DNA of 26,413 bases from CAZQQN01 sp964549595 (lineage in GTDB: Bacteria; Bacteroidota; Bacteroidia; CAILMK01; CAYYUA01), in assembly GCA_964549595.1 (NCBI GenBank), contig CAZJWK010000026.1, positions 1-26,413 on the forward strand, written 5' to 3'. Position 1 is the stretch's first letter. Each line of letters begins with the position of its first letter. Of the stretch, positions 6,528-14,408 are shown one piece after another. The translations under genes and the position numbers were made by a program. The notes below the pieces were generated by a model. That model searched no databases and was not told the origin of the DNA. It saw nothing but the letters and a program-made list of their open reading frames with translations.

Positions 6528-7994
6528 ATGCCAAACCAAAAATTATTAATGAAAATGAAAAAACTATTTACGACCTTTTTACCGGTGCTATTATTGTTTT
6601 CCTGTGTTTTTGCTCAGCGGGAAGGCCATGAAATCGAAATAAAAGTAGACGGTATAAAGAATGCGCAGTGTTATCTGGCACATCATTTTGGAGATAGAAA
6701 ATTCATAAAGGATACGGTTGAGGTAAACGAAAACGGTGTAGCTGTTTTAAAAGGAAAGGATAAGATTCCTGGAGGTGTTTACCTGTTTGTCCTTCCTCAG
6801 AAAAAGAAATTCTTCGAATTTTTAATTACCAAAGACCAACATTTTACCCTTACTACCAAAAAGAATAGTTTGGTCAAATCCATGGAAATAAATGGGAGTG
6901 AAGATAATGAAGTATTTTTTGATTACATCCGCTATTTAAACAAACACCAACGGAAAGTCCAGAAAAAGCAAAAACGGTATAAGCAGTTAAAAAACAAGAA
7001 CCAAGAAAAAGCTGAGCAACTAAAATCAGAAATTCAGGATATTTCCGAAAAAATTAATCAAAAAAAGGAAGAAGTCATAAAAGACCATTCGGAAACTTTT
7101 TATGCTTATGTCCTTAAGACCATGAAGAAGCCGGAATATCCCACGATCAAAAAAGATAACGGTAAGGTAGATTCCATGAAATCTTTTATGGCTTATAAAA
7201 GGCGATTTCTGAATTCCGTGGATTGGTCCGATGAGCGCCTTTTGAGAAGCCCGGTATACCATGACAAACTTACCACGTATTTAGAAGATTTAACTGCCAA
7301 AGCCCCGGATTCCATTATTCGTTCTGCTGATCAAATAGTATCCCGAACTGATACGAGCAATAAGACTTTTAAGTACGTTGTCAATCACATTACCACCAAG
7401 TATGAAAAATCGGATATAATGGGGATGGACAAGGTTTTTGTCCATATGGCCGAACAATATTATTTGACAGGAATGGCAGATTGGGTGAGCGATAAGCACC
7501 TAAAGAAAATCCGGAAAAGGGTAAAACGCATAAGGCCCAATTTGATCGGAAAAAAAGCCCCAAGGCTGACCATGGAAAATACCAAAGGGAGCCCGGTGGC
7601 CTTGTATGATATTAACAAGCCTGTTACTGTTCTCTTTTTCTGGGATTCAGATTGCGGCCATTGCCAGGAGGCCATTCCTAAACTGAAAAATATTTACAAT
7701 AAATACCATGAGAAAGGGATGGAGGTGTTTGCTGTTAACATAGAAAATAAAAAGAAAAGCTGGTTAGAATATTTGAAGGAGAATGATTTGCCCTGGATTA
7801 ATGTACAGGATCGCTACAACCGCTCTCGCTTCAGGAGTTATTACGATATTTACAGCACCCCGGTTATTTATGTGTTGGATGAAAATAAAGAGATCCGGGC
7901 TAAAAGGATAAGCACTAAACAATTAAAGGATATTGTACCTAAATTGTTAAAGGAGATGGAAAATTCAAAGGATAACGATTCAGGAAAAGGTTAA
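6528..7994 (+). CDS. exported TlpA-like thioredoxin-fold protein (DUF4369/DUF5106-like layout)
   Basis: A 488-residue exported protein. The signal peptide is KKLFTTFLPVLLLFSCVFAQ-like, cleaved near Ala29-Gln30. The true start may be the ATG at 6549 or 6555, which would give a more standard signal peptide. A beta-rich N-terminal region (about 33-125) resembles DUF4369. A highly charged probable coiled coil follows (about 137-187), then a helical DUF5106-like region and a C-terminal thioredoxin fold (about 338-475) with WDSDCGHC (Cys376, Cys379) and the cis-proline at Thr444-Pro445. Proteins of this layout reduce or exchange disulfides in the Bacteroidota periplasm. The next gene, 13 bp away, is a lipoprotein MsrB, which consumes thiol reducing power, so supplying it with electrons is a reasonable inference. 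No membrane reductant partner such as DsbD is nearby. Confidence 0.88.
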   Translation: MPNQKLLMKMKKLFTTFLPVLLLFSCVFAQREGHEIEIKVDGIKNAQCYLAHHFGDRKFIKDTVEVNENGVAVLKGKDKIPGGVYLFVLPQKKKFFEFLITKDQHFTLTTKKNSLVKSMEINGSEDNEVFFDYIRYLNKHQRKVQKKQKRYKQLKNKNQEKAEQLKSEIQDISEKINQKKEEVIKDHSETFYAYVLKTMKKPEYPTIKKDNGKVDSMKSFMAYKRRFLNSVDWSDERLLRSPVYHDKLTTYLEDLTAKAPDSIIRSADQIVSRTDTSNKTFKYVVNHITTKYEKSDIMGMDKVFVHMAEQYYLTGMADWVSDKHLKKIRKRVKRIRPNLIGKKAPRLTMENTKGSPVALYDINKPVTVLFFWDSDCGHCQEAIPKLKNIYNKYHEKGMEVFAVNIENKKKSWLEYLKENDLPWINVQDRYNRSRFRSYYDIYSTPVIYVLDENKEIRAKRISTKQLKDIVPKLLKEMENSKDNDSGKG

Positions 7995-8007
7995 TAAAAT
8001 CAATTTT

Positions 8008-8526
8008 ATGATAAAAGGCTATGTATTTTTGGTTTGGTTATTGGCCATAATTTCAATAACAGCCTGTGCGCAAGAAAATCGAACGGAAAAATCCCAAAAA
8101 AAGCAAGGTTCTATGGAGGAAACGGAAAAGCCCAAAAAAATTCAAAAAAGTGATAGCGAGTGGAAATCTGAACTCACAGATCAACAGTACGAGATAACAA
8201 GGAAAAAAGGTACAGAAAAACCGTATTCCGGGAAGTACTATGACCACAAAGAAAAAGGGACTTATCAATGTGTTTGCTGTGGGTTACCCTTATTCAGCTC
8301 TGACCATAAATTTGAATCCGGTACCGGATGGCCAAGCTACTATAAGCCTGTTAAAGATGTCAATGTGGAGCAGAAATCGGACAACAGCTTAGGGATGACA
8401 AGAACTGAAGTGGTTTGTGCTCGGTGCGATGCCCATTTAGGTCATGTCTTTGAAGACGGGCCTGAGCCTACAGGCCTTAGGTATTGCATTAATTCTGCTG
8501 CCCTGGATTTTGAGAAAAAGGATTAA
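8008..8526 (+). CDS. msrB: peptide methionine-(R)-S-oxide reductase, lipoprotein form
   Basis: A 172-residue MsrB with an N-terminal lipoprotein signal: a hydrophobic stretch ending ISITAC gives a lipobox with Cys20. A charged low-complexity linker (about 22-48) leads to the catalytic domain (about 50-168). Zinc-binding cysteines are Cys88/Cys91 and Cys137/Cys140, SGTGWPSY is the substrate-site motif, and the catalytic cysteine is Cys160 in RYCINSAALDF. It reduces R-methionine sulfoxide in proteins, here probably on the periplasmic face or in the outer membrane. It follows the exported thioredoxin-fold gene by 13 bp, and the two very likely form one unit for extracytoplasmic oxidative-damage repair. 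No MsrA is fused or adjacent, so S-sulfoxides would need another enzyme. Confidence 0.95.
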   Translation: MIKGYVFLVWLLAIISITACAQENRTEKSQKKQGSMEETEKPKKIQKSDSEWKSELTDQQYEITRKKGTEKPYSGKYYDHKEKGTYQCVCCGLPLFSSDHKFESGTGWPSYYKPVKDVNVEQKSDNSLGMTRTEVVCARCDAHLGHVFEDGPEPTGLRYCINSAALDFEKKD

Positions 8527-8560
8527 AACTCACTTTCGTTGGCAAATTCGGAATGGAATT

Positions 8561-8590
8561 TTGTCCTAATGCAAAAGTTTTATTCCTTTG
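8561..8590 (+). promoter_or_regulatory. promoter-like element before the DUF6580-type gene
   Basis: TTG (8561-8563), 19 bp, then TTCCTTTG (8583-8590), one mismatch from TAnnTTTG, ending 26 bp before the ATG at 8617. This placement supports the downstream ATG over an upstream TTG at 8539, which would lie in front of the promoter. Confidence 0.45.
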
Positions 8591-8616
8591 CAGCACCAAA
8601 AAAATTTATTGCCACT

Positions 8617-9153
8617 ATGAATAAAAGGAATTTTACCATCCTTGCGGTCATCGTTATCGGAATGATGGCTCGTTTTTTACCACTTCCCCCAAATTTTGCA
8701 GCTATTGGTGCCATTGCTCTTTTTGGTGGTGCTTATTTTTCCAACCGATTATTAGCTGTTCTAATGCCTTTAGGTATCCTTTTTGTCAGTGACCTCTTTT
8801 TTGGCTTGATTGATCCGAAAATGGCATTTTATTCTTCCCAGCCTATTGTTTATTTGGGATTCCTTTTGATAGCATTAATAGGATTTACCCTGAGGAGCAA
8901 TAAAAATCCACTAAGAATTGCCGGCGCTTCTTTAGGCAGTTCCGGGTTATTTTTCCTGGTTTCCAATTTCGGGGTTTGGTTAACTTCCGGGATGTATGCC
9001 AAGACATTAGGTGGCCTTATTACATGTTACGGGGCTGCATTACCTTTTTTGAAGTACACCATCAGCGGTGACCTGGTTTTTAATACTGTGTTTTTTGGTG
9101 CGGCTTTCCTGATTAGTCAGCGCTATCCCAAACTATTGGCTCAAACTTCCTGA
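8617..9153 (+). CDS. DUF6580-type multi-spanning membrane protein
   Basis: A 178-residue integral membrane protein with five or six hydrophobic segments. The start MNKRNFTILAVIVIGMMARF is preferred: a longer frame opens at TTG 8539, but the extra 26 residues are not hydrophobic and a promoter-like element lies inside them. The N-terminal pattern RFLPLPPNFAAIGAIALFGGAYF followed by SDLFFGLIDP is typical of the DUF6580 family, annotated in Bacteroidota as putative transport proteins resembling ECF-transporter substrate-binding components. No energising ATPase or T component is nearby. The substrate is unknown. It lies 90 bp after msrB and converges on the SDR gene (47-bp gap), with no clear terminator hairpin. 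Confidence 0.8.
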   Translation: MNKRNFTILAVIVIGMMARFLPLPPNFAAIGAIALFGGAYFSNRLLAVLMPLGILFVSDLFFGLIDPKMAFYSSQPIVYLGFLLIALIGFTLRSNKNPLRIAGASLGSSGLFFLVSNFGVWLTSGMYAKTLGGLITCYGAALPFLKYTISGDLVFNTVFFGAAFLISQRYPKLLAQTS

Positions 9154-9200
9154 ATTTCGGGGGTCAGAAAAATAGGCCATAATGAATCTGGTTTAAGTAG

Positions 9201-10031
9201 CTATTCAAGTTTATCCTTGGTGAACGCTTCGCTCAATTCCCATAATTTATTCTTTTTCTCATCATCGAAGGCTATGGGTGCAGGTTTGTGAGGCTTTTTG
9301 TTTTTAAAATATTGCCCATTTATTGATTCGTTTATATCCTCCTCTGCCAAATGCAAAACGGTTGCGGCTCCTTTCTCTTGATTGATCATAAACGGACGAA
9401 GCAAGAATAACAGCATTTTTAAGGGACCCTTAAAATCCCGGCCAAAATTTGTGCTTACAAAACCAGGGTGGACCGATACCGATGATATCCCATTTTCACC
9501 GGACATTTCAGCCAATGAACGGGTAAAATAAATATTGAAAAGTTTGGCATTGGCGTAGGCCTTAAAAGATTGGTAACCGTTATTCATTTGCAGGTCGTCA
9601 AAATTTGGTTCAGCTTGCCTGTGTGCCTCTGAGCTGACATTGATGATCCTTGGCGCTTCCCCTTTTTCCAATAAGGGCAAAAGGGCTTTTGTTAATAAAA
9701 AATGGCCAAGGTGGTTAATGGCAAATGTCCATTCAAAACCCTCCTCGGTTTCTTGTCTTTCAGGAAAAATACCTCCCGCATTATTGATTAGTCCATCAAT
9801 TCTTGAGTAGTTGGCTTTAATGGTTTCGGCAGTCTGCTTAACACTCTCTGAATTGGACAGATCACAAGTGATTAAGGTTGCATTGTCGGGATTGGGTAAG
9901 TGTGCTTTATTGGATTTTGCTTTTTCCGGACTTCTGTTTAGCAAAATTAGTTCATGACCTTTTTCATTGAGTTTTCTGGCTACTTCAAAGCCAATGCCTG
10001 AAGTAGTGCCGGTAATTGCAAACCTTTTCAT
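9201..10031 (-). CDS. short-chain dehydrogenase/reductase (retinol dehydrogenase-like)
   Basis: A 276-residue Rossmann-fold oxidoreductase. The cofactor loop TGTTSGIG is at about 7-14, NNAGG at about 83-87, the catalytic serine in VSSEAHR (about 132-134), and the active-site pair Tyr159/Lys163 in YANAK. This is a complete classical SDR active site, so it should be catalytically competent with NAD(P)(H). The strand-2 region ends in LLNRSPEKA with a basic residue, which tends to favour NADP. The closest overall pattern is the retinol-dehydrogenase/WW-domain-oxidoreductase branch, which is broad in substrate. It is cytoplasmic, and the substrate cannot be named. The gene is divergent from the small methyltransferase-like gene, with only 36 bp between the two starts. 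Confidence 0.93.
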   Translation of the reverse strand: MKRFAITGTTSGIGFEVARKLNEKGHELILLNRSPEKAKSNKAHLPNPDNATLITCDLSNSESVKQTAETIKANYSRIDGLINNAGGIFPERQETEEGFEWTFAINHLGHFLLTKALLPLLEKGEAPRIINVSSEAHRQAEPNFDDLQMNNGYQSFKAYANAKLFNIYFTRSLAEMSGENGISSVSVHPGFVSTNFGRDFKGPLKMLLFLLRPFMINQEKGAATVLHLAEEDINESINGQYFKNKKPHKPAPIAFDDEKKNKLWELSEAFTKDKLE

Positions 10032-10067
10032 AAAACTTTTGTTTTAGGGTTAAACAGTTTGTAAGCT

Positions 10068-10535
10068 ATGGCGTTCGGACAGTCATTTAAATCGTGGGTT
10101 TCACTTCCCAATTTCCTGGTAGTATTTCAACTGGCTTCTGCTTTTATGTTATTGGTGTCAGGTCCTATTTTGTCTGCTGACTGGGCCTTGTTGGCATGCC
10201 AAGGAGTAGGATTGCTTTTGGGATTAGTGGCTGTGATTCAAATGAAAGTTTTTGCCTCCAAATTTAATGTTTCACCAAGGGTTAAAAATGGTGCAAAACT
10301 GGTGCGTAGCGGAATGTACCGATTTATTCGTCACCCTATGTATACCTCACTTCTGTTGTATTTTATTCCGGCTTTGATTGATCATTTTTCGTGGTTTCGC
10401 GCAGTTTTTTCAGGGATTCTGGTAGTAACCATTTTAATCAAGCTTAACTATGAAGAAAAGTTACTGGACCAGGCTTTCTCCGGTTATGCCGCTTATAAAA
10501 AGCAAAGCTGGCGTTTAATCCCCTTTATTTTTTAA
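10068..10535 (+). CDS. isoprenylcysteine methyltransferase-like (ICMT/PEMT-type) membrane protein
   Basis: A 155-residue membrane protein with about four hydrophobic segments. Its C-terminal half has the ICMT/phospholipid-methyltransferase signature: VRSGMYRFIRHPMYTS (about 80-95), then NYEEKLL (Glu129/Glu130) and GYAAYKKQSWRLIPF near the end. In this superfamily the RHPxY and EE segments form the S-adenosylmethionine and substrate pocket at the membrane surface. Bacterial members are mostly uncharacterised and may methylate lipids or small hydrophobic molecules; a prenylated protein substrate is unlikely here. Size is normal for short bacterial forms. It starts 36 bp from the divergent SDR gene and ends 18 bp from the convergent MFS gene. 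Confidence 0.82.
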   Translation: MAFGQSFKSWVSLPNFLVVFQLASAFMLLVSGPILSADWALLACQGVGLLLGLVAVIQMKVFASKFNVSPRVKNGAKLVRSGMYRFIRHPMYTSLLLYFIPALIDHFSWFRAVFSGILVVTILIKLNYEEKLLDQAFSGYAAYKKQSWRLIPFIF

Positions 10536-10553
10536 TTTTAATGGTTTATTTGG

Positions 10554-11792
10554 CTAAGATTTTTTCCTGAGGCTACCCACCAGGAATACGACCCAGGCCA
10601 ACCCCATGCAAGAGCCTGCTACAATCAATGGCAAATGGATATTGAATGAAATAATGAGGCCAGCAATGATTGGCGGTATCGTGAATCCTAATGATTGTAA
10701 GGATTGGTTTATCCCAAGTACCTCTCCCTGCATATCTTCATTTGCGGAATTCGAAAGCAGGGTAAGCAGATTGGGTTGGTTTAAGCCATGGAAAATGGAT
10801 ACAAAAGGGATTACAAACAATAAAGTTGAGGTTTCAGCGGGAAAAGTCAACCCAATTAAGAAAACACTAACACCCAGTAGGCTTATCTTTAGTACATTCT
10901 TTGGGGCATAACGATTAGAAATGAGCCGCGTTATACCCCCTTGGGTGATGGCTATCCAAATACCTATGTAGGCAAATAAATAACCAATATCTGATTGGTT
11001 GTAGCCGAATTTCTCGATCAGAAAGACATCCAAAAATTGGGTAAAAAAGGTGAAGCCCAGGAAAACCAGGAAAATAACGAGAAAAAGGGCCCGGAATTGC
11101 TTCATTTGAAAAGCGGTAAATAAATTCTTAATACTGGTAAAAGGGCTTACATTGGTAAATCGTTTTTTCCGTAATGTTTCCGGGAACCAAATCTGTACCA
11201 GGATTAGATTTATGGTGATTAAGCTTGCTGCCAGCCAAAAAGGTGTTGCATAATTGAACCAGCTTACTATTTCGGGGTTTGAGGTAATGCCCCCTATGAA
11301 GGGTCCGAAAATAAAACCTATTCCGAATGCCATGCCTACAAGCCCAAAATTTTTGGTTTTGGACTGCTCATCACTGATATCGGCAATGGCTGAATAAATC
11401 ACCGAAATGTTTCCCCCTGTTAGTCCATCAATTATTCTACCCAGAAATAGCAGCCAAATATTTTGGTAAATGATACCGATGGCAAAGATGATATAGCCTA
11501 AGATACTGCCTGCCAATGCATAGGTTAACACTTTTTTGCGGCCTATCCGGTCTGATAATGTGCCAAGCACCGGGGAACCTAAGAATTGCATAAAAGGGTA
11601 GGAAGCCTTAAGTAAACCCAGGATAAAAGTAATTTCGCCGAAAGAAAAAGTACCTGGTAAAAGTGTGCTATCAGGATTATCCAGGAAAAGGGGCGCCAAT
11701 ACCGGTATGACAATGGTGACTCCCAATAAATTGAGGAATACCGTAAAAAAAATAATGAATAGAAGGAAATTTGTATTTCGTAATGCTTGCAT
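10554..11792 (-). CDS. MFS transporter, TetA-like exporter branch
   Basis: A 412-residue protein with about twelve hydrophobic segments. MFS motif A between helices 2 and 3 is clear: GTLSDRIGRKK (about 77-87). The second-half counterpart is degenerate (around TRLISNRYAPKNVL). LGRIIDGLTGGNISVIYSAIADIS (about 117-140) matches the TetA/DHA1-type drug:H+ antiporter pattern, with the GG dipeptide and acidic residue after helix 4. These proteins export small molecules, including drugs, using the proton gradient; tetracycline resistance cannot be deduced. It lies 91 bp downstream of the TIGR01777-type gene on the same strand and may or may not share its transcript. No regulator gene accompanies it. 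Confidence 0.9.
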   Translation of the reverse strand: MQALRNTNFLLFIIFFTVFLNLLGVTIVIPVLAPLFLDNPDSTLLPGTFSFGEITFILGLLKASYPFMQFLGSPVLGTLSDRIGRKKVLTYALAGSILGYIIFAIGIIYQNIWLLFLGRIIDGLTGGNISVIYSAIADISDEQSKTKNFGLVGMAFGIGFIFGPFIGGITSNPEIVSWFNYATPFWLAASLITINLILVQIWFPETLRKKRFTNVSPFTSIKNLFTAFQMKQFRALFLVIFLVFLGFTFFTQFLDVFLIEKFGYNQSDIGYLFAYIGIWIAITQGGITRLISNRYAPKNVLKISLLGVSVFLIGLTFPAETSTLLFVIPFVSIFHGLNQPNLLTLLSNSANEDMQGEVLGINQSLQSLGFTIPPIIAGLIISFNIHLPLIVAGSCMGLAWVVFLVGSLRKKS

Positions 11793-11883
11793 TCGCTTTA
11801 ATCAGCCTGTAAAAGATGGTATGAAGATAATAAACTTAATTTCGGGGATACCCGGGCCAATTATTGATTTTTATTTTGGTTAT

Positions 11884-12792
11884 TTAATGTTTCAGTAAAT
11901 GGTCCAATGCCTTTTCCATAACTGGAAAATCAAATTCAAAACCCGCCTTTCGTAATTTTTCTACCGAAATATCCAGGTCTGTCAGAAGTACTTCCGCGAA
12001 TTCCCCAATAGCCGTTTTAAGTGCAAAGATGGGGACATTAGGCAGGATCAACGGTTTTCTTAATTTTTTAGCAATTCGTTGAGTCATTTGTTTATTGGTT
12101 ACCGATTCTGGTGCGGCTGCGTTAACAGGCCCTTTTATTTGATCTTTTTTTAAGGCTTCGGTAAAGATTTTAACCAGATCCCTTATATGGATCCAGGGTG
12201 TGTGTTGGTTACCCGGCCCAAGCGGGGCACCAACTCCTAATGTTATAGGCCTGGCCATCTGCGGTAAAGCACCATCTTCTTTGGCCAGGATCGTTGATAT
12301 ACGTGGAATTACGAGCTTTGTCCCGGAAAGGTTCAAATGATTGGCTTCTTCTTCCCAATGAACGCATACTTCTGACAGAAAATGATTCCCCGGATCGTCA
12401 TTTTCTGTAAGTGTTCCTTCCCTTTGTAAACCGTAATAATTTATGGCTGAGGCACTAACAAAAGTTTTTAGCCCGGGCTTAAGCTCGTTAATTTTTTCTA
12501 CTAAAAGGCGGGTGCTTAACACCCGGCTATTCATGATCTCCCTTTTATAGGATTCAGTCCAGCGTTTTTGACCCAGATTGGCACCTGCGAGGTTTATGAC
12601 ATGATTGGCATTGGCTATTACTTCATCAGGGAGTTCCTTATTGTCCGGATCCCATTTGACGTATTGTACATCCCCTTCTTTTTTTTCTTTCGAACGGCTT
12701 AATACCGTTACCTGAAAACCCTCTTCGAGCAATACCGGAATAAGATGGTTGCCAACCAAACCTGTGCCTCCGCTAATGACTATATTTTCCAT
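11884..12792 (-). CDS. TIGR01777-family NAD(P)-binding oxidoreductase (YfcH-like)
   Basis: A 302-residue atypical SDR. The nucleotide loop GGTGLVG is at residues 8-14, followed by NLAGAN (about 68-73), WTESYKREIMNSRV and SASAINYYG (about 114-122) with the tyrosine of the active site. The C-terminal part (about 255-302; KLRKAGFEFDFPVMEKAL) matches the DUF1731 tail that defines the YfcH/SDR39U group. Members are widespread, cytoplasmic and of unknown substrate; structure-based annotation predicts NADP binding. Length is normal. The gene is divergent from sucC across 177 bp and is followed by the MFS gene. Family identity is secure; function is unknown. Confidence 0.92.
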   Translation of the reverse strand: MENIVISGGTGLVGNHLIPVLLEEGFQVTVLSRSKEKKEGDVQYVKWDPDNKELPDEVIANANHVINLAGANLGQKRWTESYKREIMNSRVLSTRLLVEKINELKPGLKTFVSASAINYYGLQREGTLTENDDPGNHFLSEVCVHWEEEANHLNLSGTKLVIPRISTILAKEDGALPQMARPITLGVGAPLGPGNQHTPWIHIRDLVKIFTEALKKDQIKGPVNAAAPESVTNKQMTQRIAKKLRKPLILPNVPIFALKTAIGEFAEVLLTDLDISVEKLRKAGFEFDFPVMEKALDHLLKH

Positions 12793-12914
12793 AACAATAA
12801 TCTATTTTTGAAAAAGGTGAAAGATCATTTTGTTCAAGCGAATTTCACAAAAAATGCCTGGGTCTTATCAATTATTAAGGCTTTCGTTGTGATTTAAAAA
12901 GGAATAAAAGGATT

Positions 12915-12945
12915 TTGCAGGAAAGGGTAAAATAAAGTACTTTTG
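12915..12945 (+). promoter_or_regulatory. Bacteroidota-type promoter of sucC
   Basis: TTG (12915-12917), a 20-bp spacer, then TACTTTTG (12938-12945), perfect to TAnnTTTG. It ends 24 bp before the sucC ATG. This is the best-formed promoter in the window together with the one at 130-160, with the same 20-bp spacing. Confidence 0.7.
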
Positions 12946-12969
12946 AAGCGCCACTAAATCACATTTCCT

Positions 12970-14160
12970 ATGAATATACACGAATATCAGGCCAAAAGCA
13001 TCTTAAAGTCATACGGGGTTTCCATTCAGGATGGTATTACCGCTTCAACCGCTGATGAAGCTGTTGAAGCCGCTAAACAGTTACAACAGCAAACCGGCAC
13101 TGAGGTTTTTGTAGTGAAGGCTCAGATTCATGCCGGTGGACGGGGAAAAGGCGGTGGTGTTAAGCTTGCTAAGAACCTGGATGAGGTGAAGGAGAAAGCC
13201 GGTCAGATTTTGGGTATGAACCTGGTAACCCATCAAACCGGGGAACAAGGCAAAAAAGTAAACCAGGTTTATATAGCAGAGGATGCTTATTATCCGGGAG
13301 ATATTGAGCCTGAAGAATATTACATGTCTGTTCTGCTTGACCGGGCTAGTGGTCAGAATATCATTATGTATTCTCCGGAAGGTGGTGTGGACATTGAAGA
13401 GGTTGCTAAAAGCCACCCGGATAAAATTTTTAAAGAACCTATTGATCCAAAAGTCGGTATTCAGCCCTTTCAAGCCAGAAGAATAGCTTTTAATTTTGGC
13501 CTTAGTGGTCAGGGTTTTAAGGAAATGGTAAAATTTGTAATAGCCCTTTATAACGCATATGAAGGAATAGATGGCGCATTGTTCGAAATTAATCCGGTTC
13601 TGAGAACTTCAGATGACCACATTAAAGCTGTGGATGCCAAAGTCAATCTGGATGACAATGCCCTATACCGCCACAAGGATTTGGCAGAAATGTACGATGT
13701 TTCAGAAGAAGAACCCTTGGAGGTTAGGGCCAAAGAAAATAACCTGAATTACATCCGCCTTGACGGTAATGTGGGATGTATGGTAAACGGAGCCGGACTT
13801 GCAATGGCTACTATGGATATGATTAAGCTATCCGGTGGTGAACCGGCCAATTTTCTGGATGTTGGTGGAGCTGCTAATGCTGAAACCGTTGAGTCCGGTT
13901 TTCGTATTATTATGGAGGACTCCAATGTAGAAGCCATTTTGGTCAACATTTTTGGCGGTATTGTTCGTTGCGACCGGGTTGCAAACGGAATTATTCAGGC
14001 TTATCAAAATATTGAGCATTTAAACATTCCTATAATAGTCCGGCTTCAGGGAACCAATGCCGAAGAAGCCAAAAAATTAATAGATGAAAGCGGTTTGAAG
14101 GTGGATTCGGCTGTTCTCCTCGAAGAAGCTGCCCAAAAAGTCAAGTCGACCGTTGGGTAA
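12970..14160 (+). CDS. sucC: succinate-CoA ligase (ADP-forming) subunit beta
   Basis: A 396-residue cytoplasmic subunit of succinyl-CoA synthetase, which makes ATP or GTP from succinyl-CoA in the TCA cycle. The start MNIHEYQAKSILKSYGV is classical. The ATP-grasp domain shows KAQIHAGGRGKGGGVKLA (about 50-67) and EINPV (about 205-209). The C-terminal ligase domain has LDGNVGCMVNGAGLAMATMD, FLDVGGAA and NIFGGIVRCDRVANG. Length matches the family (388-400). The alpha subunit gene sucD is not adjacent; I recall the two genes being separated in many Bacteroidota. It stands alone behind a consensus promoter and is followed by a terminator-like hairpin at 14314-14341. Confidence 0.97.
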   Translation: MNIHEYQAKSILKSYGVSIQDGITASTADEAVEAAKQLQQQTGTEVFVVKAQIHAGGRGKGGGVKLAKNLDEVKEKAGQILGMNLVTHQTGEQGKKVNQVYIAEDAYYPGDIEPEEYYMSVLLDRASGQNIIMYSPEGGVDIEEVAKSHPDKIFKEPIDPKVGIQPFQARRIAFNFGLSGQGFKEMVKFVIALYNAYEGIDGALFEINPVLRTSDDHIKAVDAKVNLDDNALYRHKDLAEMYDVSEEEPLEVRAKENNLNYIRLDGNVGCMVNGAGLAMATMDMIKLSGGEPANFLDVGGAANAETVESGFRIIMEDSNVEAILVNIFGGIVRCDRVANGIIQAYQNIEHLNIPIIVRLQGTNAEEAKKLIDESGLKVDSAVLLEEAAQKVKSTVG

Positions 14161-14313
14161 TTTTTTCCGGAAGCACTGAAACGCCCAATAAGCTGCTGAC
14201 CAAGTCCGGATACGGATAAGTTTGCTTTCCTTGACTTTTATAAGTAATAATTTCGTTGAAGTGATTTTCCTCTTGAGCAAAAGGCCATATTATTGCTAAT
14301 GCCTATTTGGCGT

Positions 14314-14341
14314 GCTTTTTGGTGATGCCAAAAAAGCTTTT
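14314..14341 (+). terminator. terminator-like hairpin after sucC
   Basis: Arms gctttttgg (14314-14322) and ccaaaaaagc (14328-14337) pair with one bulged A around a 5-base loop, followed by tttt (14338-14341). It lies 153 bp after the sucC stop and before the next promoter. The stem is AT-rich, so the call is moderate. Confidence 0.45.
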
Positions 14342-14349
14342 AAAATCCA

Positions 14350-14378
14350 TTGTGATTACTAAGGAATTATTAAATTTA
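14350..14378 (+). promoter_or_regulatory. promoter-like element before the YciO-type gene
   Basis: TTG (14350-14352), 18 bp, then TAAATTTA (14371-14378), one mismatch (last base) from TAnnTTTG, ending 30 bp before the ATG at 14409 and directly after the sucC terminator-like hairpin. Confidence 0.4.
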
Positions 14379-14408
14379 TGGCAGTAATCAATCCCTAAAA
14401 CTTAGCTT

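Noticed and set aside
8539..8616. TTG-started N-terminal extension of the DUF6580-type protein
   Set aside because: The extra 26 residues are not membrane-like and a promoter-like element sits inside them; the ATG at 8617 fits the family.
14077..14280. 67-residue minus-strand frame overlapping the sucC 3' end
   Set aside because: Its larger part is antisense to the conserved sucC C terminus and the rest has no recognisable motif.
14325..14387. 20-codon frame before the YciO-type gene
   Set aside because: It overlaps the terminator-like hairpin and the promoter element, is very short and shows no protein-like pattern.
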